Position numbers and translations under genes: made by a program. Shown here piece by piece: positions 17,624 through 25,548 of a DNA stretch of 64,000 nt. The notes beneath the pieces are model-generated. The model ran no database searches. It had not been told where the DNA came from and saw only the letters and a list, made by a program, of their open reading frames with translations. Origin of the DNA: Actinocorallia populi (GTDB lineage: Bacteria > Actinomycetota > Actinomycetes > Streptosporangiales > Streptosporangiaceae); NCBI RefSeq assembly GCF_002995495.1, contig NZ_PVZV01000005.1, positions 496,001-560,000 on the forward strand, read 5' to 3'. The stretch's first letter is position 1. Every line of letters begins with the position of its first letter.

Positions 17624-18351
17624 GCGACGGCCTCCGTTCCGATGTAGGCGGCGATGACCTCGGGGGAGCGCTGCACCTCGGCGGCGGTTCCGGAGGCGAT
17701 GAGCGTCCCGTGGTCGAGGACGTGGATCGTGGAGCAGAGCGACATCACGAGCGGGAGGTCGTGCTCGACCAGGCAGACGGCGATGCCGTCGGCGGCGAGC
17801 TCGCGCAGCAGGTCGGCGAACCGTTCGCTCTCCTGCTCGGTCTGCCCTGATGCGGGCTCGTCGAGCAGCAGGAGCTTCGGCCGCGTCATCAGCGCGCGGG
17901 CCACCTCGACGACCCGCGCGCGGCCCGTCGGGATCTCGGCGACGTTCTCGCCGGCGATGTCCGCGAGACCGGCGAGTTCGAGGACCCGGTCGGTCTCGGC
18001 CTCGACGTCGATCCGGTGCCGCGTGTTCGCGCGCACGATGTCCCCGGCGACCCGGATGTTGTCCCGCACGCTCAGCGACAGGAACAGCTCCAGCCGCTGG
18101 AACGTGCGGGCCATGCCCAGCCGCGCACGGCCGCCGGGCCCGAGGCCGGTGATGTCCCTGCCGTCGAAGACGACACGTCCGGACGCCACCGTCTGCATGC
18201 CCGTGACGCAGTTGAACATGGTCGTCTTGCCCGCGCCGTTGGGGCCGATGAGCCCCGTCACCCGGCCGGGCTCGATGGTGAGGCTGACGTCCCGCAGTGC
18301 GACGTTCCCACCGAACCGGACGCTCACGCCCTGGGTCTCAAGCACCGGCAT
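17620..18351 (-). CDS. livG: Branched-chain-type ABC transporter ATP-binding protein LivG
   Basis: A 243-residue ABC ATPase from the ATG at 18351 (MPVLETQGVSV), chosen because GGAGAGGAG lies at a good distance; a GTG at 18387 lacks this. Walker A is GPNGAGKTT. The usual LSGGQ signature is degenerate (IPTGRARVVEVARALM), while Walker B LLLDEPASG and switch His in VEHD are intact. The gene overlaps the end of livHM by 14 nt. Confidence 0.91.
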   Translation of the reverse strand: MPVLETQGVSVRFGGNVALRDVSLTIEPGRVTGLIGPNGAGKTTMFNCVTGMQTVASGRVVFDGRDITGLGPGGRARLGMARTFQRLELFLSLSVRDNIRVAGDIVRANTRHRIDVEAETDRVLELAGLADIAGENVAEIPTGRARVVEVARALMTRPKLLLLDEPASGQTEQESERFADLLRELAADGIAVCLVEHDLPLVMSLCSTIHVLDHGTLIASGTAAEVQRSPEVIAAYIGTEAVA

Positions 18352-20587
18352 GGGACACTCCTCTCCTGTCTCGCAGGGCGTTGACACCGAGCTGCTCGTC
18401 CAGCCTGTCCGCGAGGCCGGGCGGGTAGTCGGAGTCGATCCCGATCAGCTCGGGAGGCACGGGCCGCGCGGAGCCGCCCGAGACCTTCTCCGGCCGCAGC
18501 GCCGCCCCGATCGACGGCAGGCTCAGCCAGAGCACCAGGCTGAGGAGGACGAACGTCCCGGTCCCCAGGACGTCGAACCAGGCCAGCGCGTAGAGCACGC
18601 ACTGGACAGCGAGGGCGCCGTACCGGATCTCGGGCGCCTTCGCCAGCCGCCGCTGGGCCGCGAAGACGTCGTGGAGGATGCCGCTGGGGTTCTGGGCGAT
18701 CCCGATCCCGGCGAGCCCGGCACCCACCAGGATGATGTGGGAGACGAGCCCGAGGGATTCTTCGAACTGCGGGTGCTCGGTCGCGGTGTCGCTCAGCAGC
18801 GTCACGATCGCCGTCAGCCCCGCGCCGGCGATCAGCCCGCCGAACAGGGCGCCGCTGACGTACCCGATGCCGCCGATGACGGCGAGCATCACCAGCGACA
18901 GGCTCATCGTGAAGACGAAGTGCTCCTTGGTGACGGACCTGAGGCCCATCGACATCAGGATGCCGCCGAGCCCGGCGATCGCGGTCGAGAGCGCGAAGAC
19001 GGTCAGCTTGAGCCGGAGCAGCCGCTGGCCGAGCATCGCCGAGGCCGCGGGGCTGTCCTTCATCGCGGCGAGGCGGCGGCCGTAGCCGCTGTTGCGCAGC
19101 GCCACGAGCCCGACGCCGAGTACCGCGAACAGCACTGCGGTGACCATCAGGAAGACGTCGTCGTCCGCGAGGTCGACGGGCCCGATCGCCAGCCGCGGGA
19201 ACAGCAGGTTGCCGTTCGGGAAGATCGCGAAAGTCTTCCCGAAGAGGGTGTGCTCCTGGATGTCGCGCAGGATCATCGACGAGACGAACACGCCGAAGGC
19301 CAGCGTCGCGAGCGCCAGGTAGAGTCCGCGCAGCCGCAGCGCCGGGACCGCGACGATCGCCCCGGTCACCGCCGCCGCGACGACCCCGGCGACCAGGCCG
19401 CCGACGCTCATCCTGGCGTCCAGGCCCTCTCCCTGGATCCCCGCGTGGAAGGCCACGAGGGTGGCGATGGCCGAGAAGGCCAGCGGTGCGAGGTTCAGCT
19501 CTCCCGCGTACCCGGTGAGCAGGGTCTGCGAGAGCGCGATGACGGCGAAGGCGATGCCGAGCTGCAGCACGCCCACCGACGACGGGTCGATGATCTGGCG
19601 GAAGGCCAGGACGGCGAGGACGAACACGCCGCCCCACACGACCGCGCGGCGGACGGTCGGCACCTCGTAGCGCTCCCGGGAGCGGGTCGCGGTGCCCCGC
19701 AGCCGCTCATGCCTGAGCAGGATCAGGATCGCGAACAGGACGATCATGGCGAGCGACTGGCGCAGGTTGCCGACCCAGGTCCACTCGGACGGCGCGTAGG
19801 CGACGAGGTAGCTGTTCATGAGCCCGAGCACGATCGCCCCGAGGAAGGTGAGCGGGATGCTCTTGAGCCTTCCGAAGAGCGCGGCCGCGAACGCGTCGAC
19901 GACCAGGAGGGTCAGCGCGTTCGCCTCGAGCGGCCCGCCGATGACCGGCGTGATCAGGACGCCCGCCAGGACAGCGAGGGTGGATCCGAGCATCCACGCA
20001 CGGGCCGACACCCGGTCGGGGTCGTGCCCGGCCAGGCTGAGCAGGTCCGGGTCGTCGACGGTCGCCCGCATGAGCACCCCGAGCCGCGACCTGTTGAACA
20101 GCACGCGCAGCCCGACGGCCAGGGCCACCGCGATGACGAGGCAGAGCACCTCGTGGTAGCGCAGCACGACGCCGAGGACGGTGACCGTCCTGTCGACGCC
20201 GAAGAGCATCCCGGGGATGCGGGCCTCCTGCGGATCCCACAGCCACTGCGCCAGCGCGACGAGGCCGAGCATGATCGCGACCGTCACCACGATCCGCGTG
20301 ATCTGCTCGGTGTCGCGCAGCCCGCGCATGATGAGGGCGTGCTGGATCCAGCCCATCGCGGGGCCGAGGACACCCAGGACGACGACGAGGGCGACCCCCG
20401 CGGGAAGGTCCCACGCCACGTCGAGCTGGTAGTAGGTGAACGCGCCGATCATCGCCTGCGCGCCGTGGGCGAAGTTGAAGATCCCCGAGGTGTTGTAGGT
20501 CAGGACCAGGCCGGAGGCGGCGATGGCGTAGACCGCGCCGAGCACCAGGCCCAGTGCGGTGTAGGTGAGGAAGGTGGTCACAGGCAC
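18338..20587 (-). CDS. Fused LivH-LivM branched-chain-type ABC permease
   Basis: A 749-residue protein. Residues about 1-290 are a LivH-type permease (LVLGAVYAIAASGLVLTYNTSGIFNFAHGA is the hallmark, given here in part). Residues about 320-670 are a LivM-type permease with NLAPLAFSAIATLVAF and the EAA-like loop RLAAMKDSPAASAMLG. Usually these are two genes. A cytoplasmic tail of about 40 residues follows the final hydrophobic stretch. The start is a GTG at 20587 with a weak ribosome binding site. Together with LivG, LivF and the 20646-22028 binding protein it makes a complete importer. Confidence 0.91.
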   Translation of the reverse strand: MPVTTFLTYTALGLVLGAVYAIAASGLVLTYNTSGIFNFAHGAQAMIGAFTYYQLDVAWDLPAGVALVVVLGVLGPAMGWIQHALIMRGLRDTEQITRIVVTVAIMLGLVALAQWLWDPQEARIPGMLFGVDRTVTVLGVVLRYHEVLCLVIAVALAVGLRVLFNRSRLGVLMRATVDDPDLLSLAGHDPDRVSARAWMLGSTLAVLAGVLITPVIGGPLEANALTLLVVDAFAAALFGRLKSIPLTFLGAIVLGLMNSYLVAYAPSEWTWVGNLRQSLAMIVLFAILILLRHERLRGTATRSRERYEVPTVRRAVVWGGVFVLAVLAFRQIIDPSSVGVLQLGIAFAVIALSQTLLTGYAGELNLAPLAFSAIATLVAFHAGIQGEGLDARMSVGGLVAGVVAAAVTGAIVAVPALRLRGLYLALATLAFGVFVSSMILRDIQEHTLFGKTFAIFPNGNLLFPRLAIGPVDLADDDVFLMVTAVLFAVLGVGLVALRNSGYGRRLAAMKDSPAASAMLGQRLLRLKLTVFALSTAIAGLGGILMSMGLRSVTKEHFVFTMSLSLVMLAVIGGIGYVSGALFGGLIAGAGLTAIVTLLSDTATEHPQFEESLGLVSHIILVGAGLAGIGIAQNPSGILHDVFAAQRRLAKAPEIRYGALAVQCVLYALAWFDVLGTGTFVLLSLVLWLSLPSIGAALRPEKVSGGSARPVPPELIGIDSDYPPGLADRLDEQLGVNALRDRRGVSHAGA

Positions 20588-20601
20588 ATCCCGATCGTTC
20601 G

Positions 20602-20630
20602 CGGCCCCGGTCCGCAGGGGACCGGGGCCG
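20602..20630 (-). terminator. Intergenic hairpin between binding-protein and permease genes
   Basis: Arms CGGCCCCGGTCC (20602-20613) and its complement (20619-20630) with a 5-nt loop. It lies inside an operon, directly after the binding-protein gene. It is best read as a partial terminator or mRNA stabiliser that gives more binding protein than permease. Confidence 0.65.
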
Positions 20631-20645
20631 ACCGCCGGCAGCGGA

Positions 20646-22028
20646 TCAGTTCTTGAGGAACGCCGTCGACAACCGGTCGTCGTTCAGCTTCACGCCCGAG
20701 AGCTTGGGGTCGAGCTCGACGACCTTGCTCTCGTCGCAGGCGAACTCGCCCTGTGTCTCGGGGGAGACCTGCTTCCAGGTGCCGCCGTTGAGCTGGACGA
20801 CCAGCGCGCACTCGCTCGGCAGGTTGCCGCCCGGGTCGGTCGGGGCGTGGAGGCCGCCGCCCGTCCACTCGTGGACCTCCGACAGCGCCTTGGTCACGCA
20901 GTCGCGGGTGAGGCCGTCGCCGCAGCCCTTCGCCGCGGTCGCCCAGAGCAGGAACGCCGACGCCGCGGACATGCCCAGCGTCGCCGGCTTGCCGCCGTCG
21001 GCGCGCACGAGGTCGAGGTACTGCTTGACCGCGGGGACCTTCTCGGCGTTCTCGAAGGGCTGGAAGTACAGGGCGGTGATCAGCCCGTCGGCCGCACCGG
21101 ACTTGCTGTTCCACTGCGAGGCGACCTCGCTGTACCACTGGGACTCGACGACCTTCGGGGGCTTGGCGCCGACCCGGCCGAGCGCCTCGAACAGGCCCAT
21201 CTGGCTGGGGATGGGGCCGTTGCTCGTCCAGAGGGCGGAGGCGCCGCAGTCCTTGAACTTCTGGGCGAACGGCACGTAGTTCGCCTCGCCGTTCTGGCTC
21301 ATGCTGATGCCGCAGTCCTTGACCTTGACGCCGAGCTGCCCGAGGACCGCGGCGACCTTCGCGCTCGCCGCCTGGACCGGCGGGGAGTCCGAGAGCACCA
21401 TCGTCGGGCTCTCCTTGAACTCGGGGACGAGCTCGAGCGCCTGGGCGAGGCCCGAGGCGTTGTAGCGGTCGACCGGGAACGGAACCGGCTCGAACTTGTC
21501 AGGCCCCATGTTGGCGTTCGGCCCGACGGTGTAGGACGGCACAGTGGGCAGGTCGCAGCCGACCCGGATGGGCTCGGAGGCCTCGTCGTAGGCGAAGCCC
21601 TGCCCGACCAGCATGAAGTCGGACGCGCAGGCCTTCTGCACCACCGAGGCGGCGTTGGTCAGCGCCGCGTCGTAACGCGTTCCGGTGATCTTGCGGCCGA
21701 GGATGCCGCCCTGCTCGTTGCACCATTTGATCATCGCGTCGATCGCGTCGCCGTTCTCCTCGCCCAGGCCGGGAGCGGCGGTGAAGCCGCGGTCGTCGCC
21801 GTAACCGATCTTGATCTCGGTGTCGGTGACGCCCTGTCCGGTGGCGCCCTTGGCGGAACCGGGCCCGCACGGCGACGCCAGGTCGCCGAACGCCGAGGAG
21901 GAGGCGGAGGGGTTCGCGCCGTCCGTCCCGGTGACGGCGTCCCCCGATCTGCTGGAGCCGCATCCGGCGGCGGCCAGAGCGAGGGCGAGAACCGCTCCTC
22001 CGACCTTCGTGGTCCTGCTCAGTCTCAT
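20646..22028 (-). CDS. Liv-type ABC transporter substrate-binding lipoprotein
   Basis: A 460-residue type-I periplasmic-binding-fold protein of the leucine/amide/aromatic-acid binding group. The ATG at 22028 gives a lipoprotein signal with lipobox AAGC (Cys23). VTDTEIKIGYGDDRGF begins the first lobe. Six or so extra Cys residues in the mature part suggest disulfides. Relatives bind amino acids but also aromatic acids and steroid- or bile-acid-like compounds. It starts about 85 nt from a 17-bp palindrome (22114-22130) that also occurs before steroid ring A/B genes. Inference: it may capture a steroid or a steroid-derived acid. Confidence 0.87.
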   Translation of the reverse strand: MRLSRTTKVGGAVLALALAAAGCGSSRSGDAVTGTDGANPSASSSAFGDLASPCGPGSAKGATGQGVTDTEIKIGYGDDRGFTAAPGLGEENGDAIDAMIKWCNEQGGILGRKITGTRYDAALTNAASVVQKACASDFMLVGQGFAYDEASEPIRVGCDLPTVPSYTVGPNANMGPDKFEPVPFPVDRYNASGLAQALELVPEFKESPTMVLSDSPPVQAASAKVAAVLGQLGVKVKDCGISMSQNGEANYVPFAQKFKDCGASALWTSNGPIPSQMGLFEALGRVGAKPPKVVESQWYSEVASQWNSKSGAADGLITALYFQPFENAEKVPAVKQYLDLVRADGGKPATLGMSAASAFLLWATAAKGCGDGLTRDCVTKALSEVHEWTGGGLHAPTDPGGNLPSECALVVQLNGGTWKQVSPETQGEFACDESKVVELDPKLSGVKLNDDRLSTAFLKN

Positions 22029-22113
22029 GACGACCCGCACTCCTTCGATCCGTGTGACCCGCGTTACGTGCAGGGAGAGACTGGGTGTGACCGCCGACAC
22101 ATGTATACGGGTC

Positions 22114-22130
22114 CTCCCGTTCATCGGGAG
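22114..22130. promoter_or_regulatory. 17-bp palindrome A (candidate IclR operator) before the Liv operon
   Basis: CTCCCGTTCATCGGGAG; with the flanking C and G the arms reach 7 bp (22113-22131). It is one of at least seven copies matching YTCCC-N6-C-GGGAR in the ring A/B region. It lies 86 nt upstream of the binding-protein ATG. Confidence 0.75.
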
Positions 22131-22300
22131 GGGCTTATATGCATGACATCGCCCAACCCGGTGCAGTGGTCGTTGTGGCCGAAAGGGCAGGCGGTCGGAG
22201 CCGCCTGTGCCGCGGTGCGTACGGCGGCATCGCGCACAAGGAGACGACCGTGACCTCGGCTGGGGACTGGCCGACGGTCAGAGAACTCTGTGATGTAGGT

Positions 22301-22317
22301 CTCCCAGTGAGCGGGAG
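22301..22317. promoter_or_regulatory. 17-bp palindrome B (candidate IclR operator) before hsaD
   Basis: CTCCCAGTGAGCGGGAG, 71 nt upstream of the hsaD ATG. The 22029-22388 intergenic region is 360 nt, contains sites A and B, and otherwise shows no gene. It serves two divergent promoters. Confidence 0.75.
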
Positions 22318-22388
22318 AGGGGGAGGTCAGGGGCCTTGGTGCGCACCTAGGTTCCGGATAAGCCACCCCGAGGAAGCCGAGGAGCCCC

Positions 22389-23258
22389 ATGACAAGGGAG
22401 CCGACCTACGAATCGACACTGCGCGAGCTCGCCACCGACCAGGGTGTGCTGCGTTACCACGAGGCCGGCGAGGGGCCGCCTCTGCTGTTCCTGCACGGTT
22501 CGGGGCCGGGAGTCACCGGCTGGCGCAATTTCCGCGGCAACCTCGCCCGGTTCGCCGAGCACTTTCGGTGCCTGGTCCTGGAGTTCCCCGGGTTCGGGGT
22601 GAGCGACCCGACCGACCAGCATCCGATGCTCGCCGCCTCCGGCGCCGTCGTCCGGTTCCTCGACGGGCTCGGGCTGACCCAGGTCGACGTGATCGGCAAC
22701 TCGATGGGCGGCATCGTCGGCGCCCAGGTGGCGCTGGCCCACCCCGACCGGGTGCGCCGCCTGGTCACCGTGGGGGGCATCGGGCGCGGCATCTTCAGCC
22801 CGGCTCCCGGCGAGGGCATCAAGCTGCTGATGGAGTTCACCGACGACCCCAGCCGCGAGAAGCTGGTCCGCTGGCTGCACTCCATGGTCTACGACCCCGC
22901 CCTGGTGACCGAGGAGCTGATCGAGGAGCGCTGGACGCAGGCCACCGACCCCGAGACCCTGGCCGCCGCCCGCCGCATGTACGGCAGCGCCGCGATGACG
23001 GCGGCGCTGAAGGCCGCCGAGACGGCCGACACCCCGCCCTACTGGGCGATGCTGCACAAGCTCAGGGCCAGGACCCTGATCACCTGGGGCCGCGACGACC
23101 GGGTCAGCCCCGTCGACATGGCGCTGCTGCCCATGCGCACCATCCGCGACGTCGAGGTGCACGTCTTCCCCGACTGCGGACACTGGGTGATGATCGAGCA
23201 GAAGGACGCCTGGGAGAGCGTCGTACTCGCCTTCCTGACCCGCGAGGACACGGCCTGA
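22389..23258 (+). CDS. hsaD: Meta-cleavage product hydrolase, HsaD-like
   Basis: A 289-residue alpha/beta hydrolase. The nucleophile elbow GNSMGG holds Ser105; Asp237 (WGRDD) and His265 (DCGHW) complete the triad. The oxyanion region is LHGSGPGVTGW, as in BphD/MhpC/HsaD enzymes that hydrolyse a C-C bond after ring cleavage. In steroid degradation HsaD splits 4,9-DSHA into HIP and 2-hydroxyhexa-2,4-dienoate. It is first in an operon with hsaA, hsaC and kshA1, preceded by palindrome B. GAGGAAGCCGAGGAG precedes the ATG. Confidence 0.93.
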   Translation: MTREPTYESTLRELATDQGVLRYHEAGEGPPLLFLHGSGPGVTGWRNFRGNLARFAEHFRCLVLEFPGFGVSDPTDQHPMLAASGAVVRFLDGLGLTQVDVIGNSMGGIVGAQVALAHPDRVRRLVTVGGIGRGIFSPAPGEGIKLLMEFTDDPSREKLVRWLHSMVYDPALVTEELIEERWTQATDPETLAAARRMYGSAAMTAALKAAETADTPPYWAMLHKLRARTLITWGRDDRVSPVDMALLPMRTIRDVEVHVFPDCGHWVMIEQKDAWESVVLAFLTREDTA

Positions 23259-23343
23259 GCACGACCGCGCCCGCACCCGCCTGGAGCGGGCCCACCCCGA
23301 AACCGGCCGCGCGGCCGGAGCGAACCCCACGGGAGACACGAGG

Positions 23344-24528
23344 ATGACCGAAAGCGTCCTGGACAGGATCATGGAGCATGCCGAGGAGATCGCCGCCCTC
23401 GGACCGGTGAACGAGCAGCTGGGCAGGCTGGACGACAAGGCCGCCAAGGTGCTGCGCGACTCCGGCATGATCCGGATGCTGCAGCCGAAGACGCACGGCG
23501 GGCTGGAGACCCATCCCCGCGAGTTCGCCGAGGCGGTCATGGCGATCGCCGCGAAGGACGGCTCCGCCGGCTGGGTCGCCGGGATCGTCGGCGTGCACCC
23601 CTGGGAGATGGCGCTGGCCGACCCGAAGGTGCAGGAGGAGATCTGGGGCGAGGACCAGGACACCTGGATCGCCTCCCCCTACGCCCCGATGGGCGTGGCC
23701 CGCCCCGTCGACGGCGGTTACGTCTTCAACGGCCGCTGGCAGTTCTCGTCCGGCACCGACCACTGCGACTGGATCTTCCTGGGCGGCATGCTCGGCGACA
23801 GGGACGGCAACGTCGCCCAGCCGCCCACCGGCCTGCACCTGATCCTGCCGCGCTCCGACTACGAGATCGTCGAGGGCTCCTGGGAGGTCGCCGGGCTCAA
23901 GGGCACCGGCAGCAAGGACATCATCGTCCGCGACGCCTTCGTCCCCGACTACCGGGCCATCGAGTTCGGCAAGGTCATCGACGGTTCCGCGGTCGCCGCG
24001 TCGGGGCACACCAACCCGCTCTACCACCTGCCGTTCTCCTGCGCCTTCCCGCTGGGCATCACCTCCGCGGTGATCGGCATGGCCGAGGGCGCGCTGGCGC
24101 TGGGCCTGGCCTACCAGCGGGGGCGGACGCAGATCACCGGCACGAAGGTCAAGGACGACCCGTACATGCTCACCGCGATCAGCGAGGCCGCCGAGGAGAT
24201 CGCCACCTCCCGCAGCCGGTTCCTGGACAACGTGTGCCGGACGTACGACAAGGTCGCCGCCGGGAAGCAGATCACCTTCGGCGAGCGCGCCGCCGGCCGG
24301 CGCGTCCAGGTCCGGGCGGCCTGGCGGGCCGCGCACGCGACGACCGAGATCGTCATGCGCTCGGGCGGCAACGCCCTGCGGCTCGACAACCCGATCCAGC
24401 GGGCCTGGCGCGACGTGCACATGGGCCTGGCCCACGCCATCCACGTGCCCGGCCCCGTCTACCACGTCTCCGCGCTGACCGACCTGGACATCGAGCCGCC
24501 GCTGGGACCGCTCCGTTCGATGATCTGA
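23344..24528 (+). CDS. hsaA: 3-HSA flavin-dependent hydroxylase oxygenase subunit, HsaA
   Basis: A 394-residue member of the acyl-CoA-dehydrogenase-fold group D flavin monooxygenases, the same length as Mycobacterium HsaA. Characteristic parts are MIRMLQPKTHGGLETHP near the N-terminus, NGRWQFSSGTDHCDW in the beta domain, and RSGGNALRLDNPIQRAWRD near the C-terminus. With reduced flavin from HsaB it hydroxylates the phenolic ring of 3-HSA to the catechol 3,4-DHSA. No hsaB gene is in the window, so the reductase must be encoded elsewhere. A GC-rich 85-nt gap separates it from hsaD. Confidence 0.93.
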   Translation: MTESVLDRIMEHAEEIAALGPVNEQLGRLDDKAAKVLRDSGMIRMLQPKTHGGLETHPREFAEAVMAIAAKDGSAGWVAGIVGVHPWEMALADPKVQEEIWGEDQDTWIASPYAPMGVARPVDGGYVFNGRWQFSSGTDHCDWIFLGGMLGDRDGNVAQPPTGLHLILPRSDYEIVEGSWEVAGLKGTGSKDIIVRDAFVPDYRAIEFGKVIDGSAVAASGHTNPLYHLPFSCAFPLGITSAVIGMAEGALALGLAYQRGRTQITGTKVKDDPYMLTAISEAAEEIATSRSRFLDNVCRTYDKVAAGKQITFGERAAGRRVQVRAAWRAAHATTEIVMRSGGNALRLDNPIQRAWRDVHMGLAHAIHVPGPVYHVSALTDLDIEPPLGPLRSMI

Positions 24529-24530
24529 AC

Positions 24531-24561
24531 CCCGCTTCCCGCTGGACGGGAGGCGGGTTTT
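24531..24561 (+). terminator. Hairpin with T-tract between hsaA and hsaC; also matches the 17-bp palindrome
   Basis: Arms 24531-24541 and 24547-24557 pair with one G-T mismatch and are followed by TTTT, so it looks like an intrinsic (partial) terminator. The core 24536-24552, TTCCCGCTGGACGGGAG, also fits YTCCC-N6-C-GGGAR. Whether it acts as RNA, as a protein site, or both is open. Confidence 0.6.
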
Positions 24562-24588
24562 CCAGGAGAAGAAGAAAGAGGAGGAGCG

Positions 24589-25509
24589 ATGACGCATATC
24601 AAGGGACTCGGCTACCTGCGGGTCCAGGCGAGCGACCTGGCGCGCTGGCGCGAGCTGGCGCTCGAGGGCCTCGGCTTCGCCGAGGGCTCGGGCCCGGATT
24701 CCGACGGCCTCTACCTGCGCATGGACGAGCGCAGGTACCGGCTCGCGGTCCTGCCCGGGGACGTCGACCGGGTACTGGCCGTCGGCTGGGAGGTACGCGA
24801 CCAGTACGCGTTGGCCGCCGTCCGCGAGGCGGTCGAGAAGGCCGGCGTCGAGGTCACCGCCCTTTCCCCGGCGGAGGCCACCGCCCTGGACGTCGAGCAG
24901 GCCATCGCCTTCAAGGACCCGGCGGGCACCCCCGTGGAGGTGTTCTTCGGCCCGGTCCTGGACCACAGCCCGCTGCGGACGGGCCTCGCCCAGAAGTTCG
25001 TCACGGGCGAGCAGGGCATGGGCCACGTCGTCATCCCCGCCCTGCAGCAGGAGGAGACCCTCGCCTTCTACGCCGAGGTCCTCGGCTTCCTGCCGCGCGG
25101 CGCCATGAAGGTCGCCGAGGTCGCCCCGGGCCACCACGTGCGGGTCCGCTTCCTCGGCGTCAACCGGCGCCACCACAGCCTGGCCGTCTGCCCCGCCCCG
25201 TTCACGGGCGACCCCGGCCTGGTGCACCTGATGGTGGAGGTCGACACCCTGGACGCGGTGGGCCGCGCCCTGGACAACGTGAACAAGCAGGGCTTCTCGC
25301 TCTCGTCCACGCTGGGCCGCCACACCAACGACAAGATGGTGTCCTTCTACGTTCGGGCCCCCGGCGGCTGGGACATCGAGTACGGCTGCGAGGGCATGCT
25401 CGTCGACGAGACGCACTACACGGCCGAGGAGATCACCGCCGACAGCTACTGGGGCCACGACTGGTCCGGCTCCGAACCTCTGGCGGCGTTCACCCCTCCG
25501 GGGGCTTGA
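24589..25509 (+). CDS. hsaC: Extradiol dioxygenase, 3,4-DHSA dioxygenase HsaC
   Basis: A 306-residue type-I (vicinal oxygen chelate) extradiol dioxygenase with two repeated domains. The Fe(II) ligands in the C-terminal domain are His146 (GMGHVV), His213 (GLVHLM) and Glu264 (WDIEYG). His195 and His245 (GRHTND) are the expected active-site helpers. HsaC meta-cleaves the catechol 3,4-DHSA to 4,9-DSHA, the HsaD substrate. The ATG follows GAGGAGGAGCG. It is third in the hsaD-hsaA-hsaC-kshA1 operon. Confidence 0.94.
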   Translation: MTHIKGLGYLRVQASDLARWRELALEGLGFAEGSGPDSDGLYLRMDERRYRLAVLPGDVDRVLAVGWEVRDQYALAAVREAVEKAGVEVTALSPAEATALDVEQAIAFKDPAGTPVEVFFGPVLDHSPLRTGLAQKFVTGEQGMGHVVIPALQQEETLAFYAEVLGFLPRGAMKVAEVAPGHHVRVRFLGVNRRHHSLAVCPAPFTGDPGLVHLMVEVDTLDAVGRALDNVNKQGFSLSSTLGRHTNDKMVSFYVRAPGGWDIEYGCEGMLVDETHYTAEEITADSYWGHDWSGSEPLAAFTPPGA

Positions 25510-25548
25510 CCGCCCTCCGCTCCTCCCACCCCGATCACAGGAGTTCTC

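Noticed and set aside
17654-20656. Open frame of 1000 codons on the plus strand opposite livG and livHM
   Set aside because: An artefact of G+C-rich codon use: the translation is low-complexity and charged, and the opposite strand encodes clear ABC proteins.
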